A stretch of 64,000 nucleotides of DNA from Bryum argenteum (taxonomy: Eukaryota; Streptophyta; Bryopsida; Bryales; Bryaceae): assembly GCA_037043015.1 (NCBI GenBank), contig CM073330.1, positions 12,418,512 to 12,482,511 on the forward strand. The letters run 5' to 3'. The position numbers and the translations under genes were made by a program. Below, piece after piece: positions 59,006 to 64,000 of the stretch. Numbering within the stretch: position 1 is the first letter of the stretch; every line of letters starts with the position of its first letter. The notes below the pieces were generated by a model, which worked only from the letters and a program-made list of their open reading frames with translations, ran no database searches and was not told where the DNA came from.

Positions 59006-60236
59006 TGTAGTCTGACCGTCTCGTGAGATTCATGAACATGGTAGTTTAGTTCAAATGGCATTATTTCACGTGTCATTCTGCCATATCAAAAGTTGTAAAT
59101 TGCTTATAAAATCATCATCAAACTTTCTAACATTGATCACCAATGTAAACGGATTGTAATACTGAAATATTGTAGCGTATGAGCACCCTACGTATCACAT
59201 GTATTTGGTGGCTTTATCTTGATTTTAACCCTCTCTGAAAGTGCCATTGTTACAAGGTTGAAACTTAGATATGAGAAAAACTGGGTGGAGCGAAGCTAGC
59301 GGTTCAGCAATCAAGAGGACAGACACTCACCAAGAAATGGAAAAGGAGTAGCCTCGATATTAGGAAGAACCAGTTTCACATCGGCAAGGGCGACATTGTT
59401 GATTCGGAGAATCAAACTGACTGCAGCAGCTCCAGTTCCGGTCCACAGAAAAGACCGACGTGACTAAAACTTGCTCTCATCTGCGCATCTGCTCACCATG
59501 CAGTTTTCAGATCCCCACAAAACGGCAAAGCATATTTACCGTCAAAGGTTCAGATCGCTGAATACTGACCCTAGTTACAAAAACTCTTCAGAACCAATTC
59601 GGTCCAGTTCATACTGAAAAAATCAACAGTACTTAACAAATTCAGTGATTATGGTGTAAAGTTTCTCTGAATCTCCCTACTTAGCAATTCGATTTTAGAA
59701 ATGGGATCACGAAATGCGATCAGAGAAATGCGATTAGAGAAAGGGATGAGGACTGAACGCACAACTCGGAACACACAACTCTCTACCAATGTTTGTAACC
59801 AGGGCCCCATGTGCATTCAAATCTGTCTCACCCGGGCATTACTGAGAAAAAAAATTTCCTTCAGATCTACTGTGAGGGGTATGATGACATCCAATATCTA
59901 CATGTATCCGCAAAATAATTGAGAAAATCTCAAAAAGATATGACTACGACTAGTCATGAGTTTGAATCGACTGACTACCGAATGGCGGCTATGAGCATTT
60001 ATTGCACCTAGCCGCCAGTAATTAAACTTCATCTCCTCCGAAATTAGCACTCAATTGCACAGCCTCTCCACTCGCACGGTGCTTCACCTCCCCACTCTCT
60101 CTCAATCAAATGATGAATTCATCATTGCTCTCCACCCACATACCTTGAAGGACCGATTTCAAAAAAATGGCCTCCACTCACTTTCGTGTTCTCCTCTGCT
60201 TAGTTGTTGTTGTTTCTGAGGGTCCTCTCTGTAGCA
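59006..60236. promoter_or_regulatory. divergent intergenic promoter region
   Basis: About 1.2-1.3 kb between the start of the transposase/SET locus (-) and the acidic protein gene (+). It has one complete ATGACTA-N4-TAGTCAT site at 59940-59957. No other gene is seen. A leader intron may end at the TAG just before the ATG at 60237. Confidence 0.5.
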
Positions 60237-61259
60237 ATGGCGCCTAGGAAGCCTGCAGTTCTTCCTTCACCACCTTCGCATGAGCTTCAGAGGACTGAGA
60301 GTGAGCTTCAGAGGACTGAGAGTGAGGTAGCAGCATCCGAAAAAGAGCCGGAGAAGAAGTTCGACGAGGCGGACGAAGTATCAGAGAGTAGCTCGGTCAG
60401 AGGATCGGACAAGGCAGCCTCGGAGGAAGGATCGGACGACGAGGACAAGGCGAAGGAGGAATCGGGGGAGGCGTCCGAAGACGCTACTTCAGCGGAGGGG
60501 GAGGCATCTGAGGGAGAGGCGACGTCATCGGAGGAGGAGGCAGCAAGCGGGTCGGAGGAGAAGGCAGCAAGCGGGTCGGAGGAGACGGCAGCAAGCGGGT
60601 CGGAGGAGAAGCGTTCGGAGGAGACGGCAGCAAGCGGGTCGGAGGAGAAGCGTTCGGAGGAGACGGCAGCAAGCGGGTCGGAGGAGAAGCGTTCGGAGGA
60701 GACGGCAGCAAGCGGGTCGGAGGAGAAGCGTTCGGAGGAGAAGGCAGCAAGCGGGTCGGAGGACAACGAGGCGGAGGAGGAGAAGGCAGCAAGCGGCTCG
60801 GAGGACGACGAGGCGGAGGAGGACGAACCGTCCAAGGCAGCAAGCGGGTCGGAGGAGAAGCGTCCGGAGGAGAAGGCAGCAAGCGGGTCAGAGGAGGACA
60901 AGGCGGAGGAGGTCCAAACGCCACCCACACGGCGTCCGCGCACACGATCGGCAACGAAGAAGAAGGAGGTTGGCCCTGGCGGGCTGCTTTCCGTCAGGCG
61001 CTCTCGCTCTAAAAGTTTGCTGCCGCGAAAGCAGAAGGTTGTATCGCTCTCCAGCGACAGCGACTCTGCACCGAAGCGTAGGAAAGCGCGTAGGAAGACG
61101 AAGAAGGAGAAGGGGCCCTCTCCAAACCCGTACGAGATCGCCCGCGATAAGAATGTCGAGTTCAACCAGCGTGTTCTTAAGTCGTTGGGTATTCAGAATC
61201 TGACTACGGCTGCCGAAATCACCACATCTCCCCCGAAGACTACTTCCCCGTACGTATGA
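60237..61259 (+). CDS. acidic repeat protein of the transposon, about 340 aa
   Basis: The start MAPRKPAVLP (ATG at 60237, GCAATGGCG context) is followed by an acidic Ser/Glu/Ala region. Residues about 100-225 are a perfect to near-perfect repeat of the 13-residue unit AASGSEEKRSEET (39-bp DNA unit) with variants. A basic, nuclear-signal-rich stretch follows (RRSRSKSLLPRKQK, KRRKARRKTKKEK) and a short helical end (NVEFNQRVLKSLGIQNL). The function is unknown; such acid-plus-basic proteins often bind chromatin. A GTACGT donor near the 3' end hints that the stop at 61257 may be intronic, but the next frame does not join in phase as read. Confidence 0.6.
   Translation: MAPRKPAVLPSPPSHELQRTESELQRTESEVAASEKEPEKKFDEADEVSESSSVRGSDKAASEEGSDDEDKAKEESGEASEDATSAEGEASEGEATSSEEEAASGSEEKAASGSEETAASGSEEKRSEETAASGSEEKRSEETAASGSEEKRSEETAASGSEEKRSEEKAASGSEDNEAEEEKAASGSEDDEAEEDEPSKAASGSEEKRPEEKAASGSEEDKAEEVQTPPTRRPRTRSATKKKEVGPGGLLSVRRSRSKSLLPRKQKVVSLSSDSDSAPKRRKARRKTKKEKGPSPNPYEIARDKNVEFNQRVLKSLGIQNLTTAAEITTSPPKTTSPYV
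60541..60905 (+). repeat. coding minisatellite, 39-bp unit
   Basis: The unit GCAGCAAGCGGGTCGGAGGA... (39 bp) encodes AASGSEEKRSEET. Four consecutive units are nearly identical, flanked by shorter and diverged ones. All lengths are multiples of three, so the frame is kept. Confidence 0.9.
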
Positions 61260-61323
61260 GCTGTATGTAGATGTAGATTCTTAGTCAACATTAAAAAGTA
61301 CTATTTGCCTAATTCCAGTAACA

Positions 61324-61929
61324 ATGACCACTGAACATAGTGCCTCGGTAGAAAAGATAATGAGGATGGTAGCAAATTTACCTGACAATTGCGTAGCAGA
61401 GGTTTTTCAAGGAATCGGTAGAATGCCACAAATCACTAGTGTAGCCTTGCATGAGATGGCTAAAGTATTAACGGGAATTTTTCAAGAGTCCAGGGAGGCT
61501 GTGAGTCCACAGAGGAGGTCCAATCGCGTCACACCGAAGCAGCCGGCAAGTACTGCTCGAAGGAATCGGAAGTCCAAGAAGGTCTCTTCGTCCGAAACCG
61601 AGCCTGAAGAAGAGGACACGGAGGCAGACTTTCTCTCGGAGGACGAGGCGGCGTCATATGAGGAGGACGAGGCGTCATCTGACTCTTACGTGGACGAGAA
61701 GGCGAGTTCGCAGCACCGCAAGACAGCGCCCTTAAAACCTAAGGTTCGTAACATGGGGCCAAATGTGGATGAGGAAATGAGGGCAGTAAAGAAAGACATA
61801 CATGTTTTTAAGATTCAGTTCATGCTCCATGAAATGCTAGAAGTGTCCGTTGCTATCCAGAAAAAGGCCGCTCAACTGCAGGAGGAATGTCAGCTTGTGT
61901 TGGAGGATATCACGAAATCAGATTTTTGA
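61324..61929 (+). CDS. hypothetical acidic/coiled-coil protein, 201 aa or second exon
   Basis: The frame opens MTTEHSASVEKIMRMVANLP with a helical N-terminus, then a basic linker (RRNRKSKKVSS), a DE-rich stretch (SETEPEEEDTEADFLSEDE), and a C-terminal helix (MLHEMLEVSVAIQKKAAQLQEE). Composition matches the upstream acidic protein, and only 65 bases separate them with a good acceptor at 61317-61318. It is therefore probably the 3' exon of that gene with a frame slip, or a separate small gene. Family unknown. Confidence 0.45.
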   Translation: MTTEHSASVEKIMRMVANLPDNCVAEVFQGIGRMPQITSVALHEMAKVLTGIFQESREAVSPQRRSNRVTPKQPASTARRNRKSKKVSSSETEPEEEDTEADFLSEDEAASYEEDEASSDSYVDEKASSQHRKTAPLKPKVRNMGPNVDEEMRAVKKDIHVFKIQFMLHEMLEVSVAIQKKAAQLQEECQLVLEDITKSDF

Positions 61930-62538
61930 AATTGTTTAAGTTGTTAAGTCTGGACATGCGAGCCTTGCAACCTTTTGACTCAAAGAACTAACATTAGACC
62001 AAATCCCTGAAAACCCGACTATCACTACTCAGATTTCCTAACTATTTTGATCGACAGCAGAATCCGTGTTTATAATAACTCCGTGACAAGGCTTTCCTAA
62101 CGTGTCTTTACGAGCTGACATTGTATAGTCACGCCAGACTTGTTTTACGTCGTGTCTATCTTTAGTCATCTACCCTGCCAACGTGACTATTGAGAGCAAT
62201 ATCCCTTTAAATATCTGACTACCTCTAGTCATCACTCTCTCTATATGACTTTACTTAGTCATATACTAACCATTATTAACTCGAATCAGTCCTGTGAGGC
62301 CACACATATGACTATCTATAGTCATAGAGACTCGTAGAATTACTACACACAGTCATCTCCACGAAGCATCTGCCTAGATATAGGCATTTAGCATGTCTTA
62401 AGAGGTAGTATACGAACTGCCTCTAGAACTTGAGACAGTCGCATCCGCAGCTGGGGTGGCAACCATTGCGAAGCCTTCTATGGCCATGGCAGAATGTTTG
62501 CCATTGCGCAGACGCCATTACTGATTATCTGCGGCGAG
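61930..62538. other. motif-rich intergenic region of the transposon
   Basis: Holds ATGACTA-N4-TAGTCAT type sites at about 62217-62233 (TGACTACCTCTAGTCAT), 62244-62261 and 62308-62325, and several half-sites. No convincing gene; likely promoter and leader of the next one. Confidence 0.6.
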
Positions 62539-63874
62539 ATGCAGAAATCCAGCGCCAAGGGTCCTCCTCCCCCGAAACCCGCACCTACACAGGCGCTGAA
62601 CGACGCAGCACCGCATCCAGCCCCTTCAAAACGCAAATCGAAGGTACATCTACATGTCTATCTTGCATTCAGTCCACTCCAATTTTTCCAATCTAGAATG
62701 TGACTAAGTGTAGTATTCCTTTTACAAAAACCAACTCATGCTAGTCATGCTCTACCAGAAAAGGGTGAAGTCCACAGACCCCATCCACTGGGAGGTGACG
62801 CGGAGAAGGCATACAAACTCTCCGAAGACGTTCAAGGTCCCAAAGAGCGGCAGCAAGAAAAAAATTCGTGACGATCCACTTGCTGCAACTAAGAAGATGA
62901 GTCGGGCATCATTGTTTTCTGATGACGGGGAGGAGCACAACTGGTTGGAGCCTGTACCACACTTTCCGCCGCCATCGTCATCGAATGTATCCAATCGGTC
63001 TTCATCAGACTCTGACTCTGAAGATGAGGACCCCGACATGGTAGCACTAGCCATTGCGCAGAAGATCAAGAAGCTGAAGGCTAAGCAGAAAGCAGTCCTC
63101 ATCGGTAAGCGACCGAAGGCCAGTTCGCTGGACCGCAAGAAGAGGCGGGCAGCAGAGCGAGCTTCTGAGGAGGAGGCACGCGAACGAGAGGACCATGGTG
63201 GCCGTCGCTACCTAGTGGAGGTGGACATGAGGGGCATGCCTTGCGGTCAGCACCGGAAGAAATGGATGGATTGCCTGCGAGGCCATTCCCAGCATGTGGA
63301 CTTCTCAGTCGACAACTACAACCATCACAGCACCCGGATGCTACTTGCCATTAAGAAGAAGGTGGACTCCACCTTCGATTACGAGGGAGGTCTTGGGTAT
63401 GTCACGGAGGAGTCTTTTCACCAAGTATTGAGGTCTCAATTGAAGACAAAGCGATATGAATTGAAGAAATTATTGCTTAAGGGGACGGGCAAGCCACAGC
63501 ACATAGCTAGTGAGCATTGGGTCAACCTCTCCACGATGATTGCAGAAGAGGGAAAGATCAAGCAAGCGCAGACGCTGAAGGGAAATCGTGCGGCTTTGAA
63601 GAAGGCGGCCTACTCGGCAACTCTGGCTCCCGAATTGACTGACCAGATGGGAAGCATGTGCCGACATCGCTCTTCATCTCCGAAGCACTCAAAGGTGGGG
63701 CAGCAAAGTAACCCCGACATCGAGACACGCATAGAGGGTATGGAGGCGAACCTCAAAATGATCTTAGAACATTTGAAGGTTGCAGGTGTTGCATCTGCAG
63801 CTACTCCACTTCTACAGCAGGGACCGAGTGACATGCACACTCTAGCACCGGACGCAGACAAGGTATCTGCATGA
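62539..63874 (+). CDS. Transposase_24/TNPA-like accessory protein, 406 aa
   Basis: Exons 62539-62643 and 62759-63874 (phase 0). The N-terminal half is low-complexity and basic, with DSDSEDEDPD and KKLKAKQKAVLIGKRPK stretches. The C-terminal half resembles plant Ptta/En/Spm Transposase_24 proteins: FDYEGGLGYVTEESFHQVLR, a helix, SEHWVNLSTMIAEEGKIKQA and NRAALKKAAYSA, then a terminal coiled coil (DIETRIEGMEANLKMILEHL). In En/Spm the partner of the transposase (TNPA) binds short subterminal repeats. This protein, in the same element as the TGACTA palindromes, is the best candidate to bind them. The intron itself carries TGACTA/TAGTCA half-sites. No break seen. Confidence 0.6.
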
Positions 63875-64000
63875 CTATTCGTAGTGCTATGGATAGTCAT
63901 CCGTAGTCATCCGTAGTACTAAGTAGTCATAGTCACAGTAGTCTAATCTTACCATTGAATTTTGTCAAGAAGAAGTAACAAAGGTTGGACTTATCTCATG
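63875..64000. repeat. TAGTCAT-rich 3' flank, window edge
   Basis: Dense TAGTCAT/GTAGTCA half-sites at 63,871-63,945 follow the stop codon directly and may mark the start of the other subterminal region. The window ends before any terminal inverted repeat. Confidence 0.6.

Noticed and set aside
60308-61165. Long minus-strand Ser/Leu-rich and Pro-rich frames opposite the acidic protein
   Set aside because: Antisense of a GAG/GCN-rich repeat gives Ser/Leu/Pro frames by composition; no start context, domain or splice signal.

Overview
The window reads as nuclear DNA of a land plant, most likely a moss or other bryophyte. The reasons are intron-rich housekeeping genes with GT-AG junctions, a plant-type MSH6 with PIP box and Tudor domain, a bryophyte-style lipid-transfer-protein family, telobox promoter elements, and En/Spm (CACTA)-type transposon genes with plant domain order. 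The species cannot be fixed from the sequence alone.

Host part (1-39.4 kb). A hypothetical gene lies at 2.8-3.5 kb (+). A complete 20-exon mismatch-repair gene MSH6 lies at 4.2-11.3 kb (-). Decayed material follows: a coiled-coil pseudogene at 12.8-13.2 kb, a degenerate satellite, and a chimaeric patch holding a chalcone-isomerase-like fragment next to an antisense GRAS fragment at 14.0-15.4 kb. Next come ribosomal protein eS7 (18.1-19.4 kb, -), Helitron-like ends at 20.4-20.9 kb, and Mediator subunit MED22 (21.9-23.4 kb, +), whose first intron carries decayed copies of the start of exon 2. A 2.45-kb almost perfect inverted repeat (24,411-26,858 and 28,400-30,850, 1.5-kb spacer) gives two mirror copies of an LTP-like gene and of a Cys/Arg/Pro-rich ORF. 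A third LTP copy is at 38.8-39.3 kb. An intronless TKL-like kinase is at 33.7-35.1 kb behind a 231-bp tandem duplication.

Mobile-element part (about 40.2-64 kb, open at the right edge). The right third is dominated by element-like genes. Going right: a Myb/SANT-like gene (+, 41.8 kb), a hypothetical gene, an FCP1/NIF-type phosphatase-like gene, and a long broken gene with faint ParB-like and DNA-methylase-like motifs (all -). Then comes a CACTA-type unit with a Tnp2 transposase (-, 53.5-58.9 kb), a SET-domain exon inside its first intron, an acidic repeat protein (+, 60.2 kb) and a Transposase_24/TNPA-like protein (+, 62.5-63.9 kb).

The most striking signal is three palindromic motifs, each confined to its own zone. 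ACYGGTGATCACCRGT sits at 40.3-40.4 kb. CAACTCGA-N-TCGAGTTG sits at 45.5-51 kb (about 19 copies). ATGACTA-N4-TAGTCAT, with an N3 form in a nine-unit tandem array, sits at 52-64 kb. The copies I located all fall in introns, leaders or intergenic DNA, none in recognised exons. This looks like family-specific binding sites for element-encoded proteins, comparable in logic to En/Spm TNPA sites or VANDAL VANC motifs. I recognised no LTR retroelement or other virus-like fossil, and no tRNA or rRNA gene.
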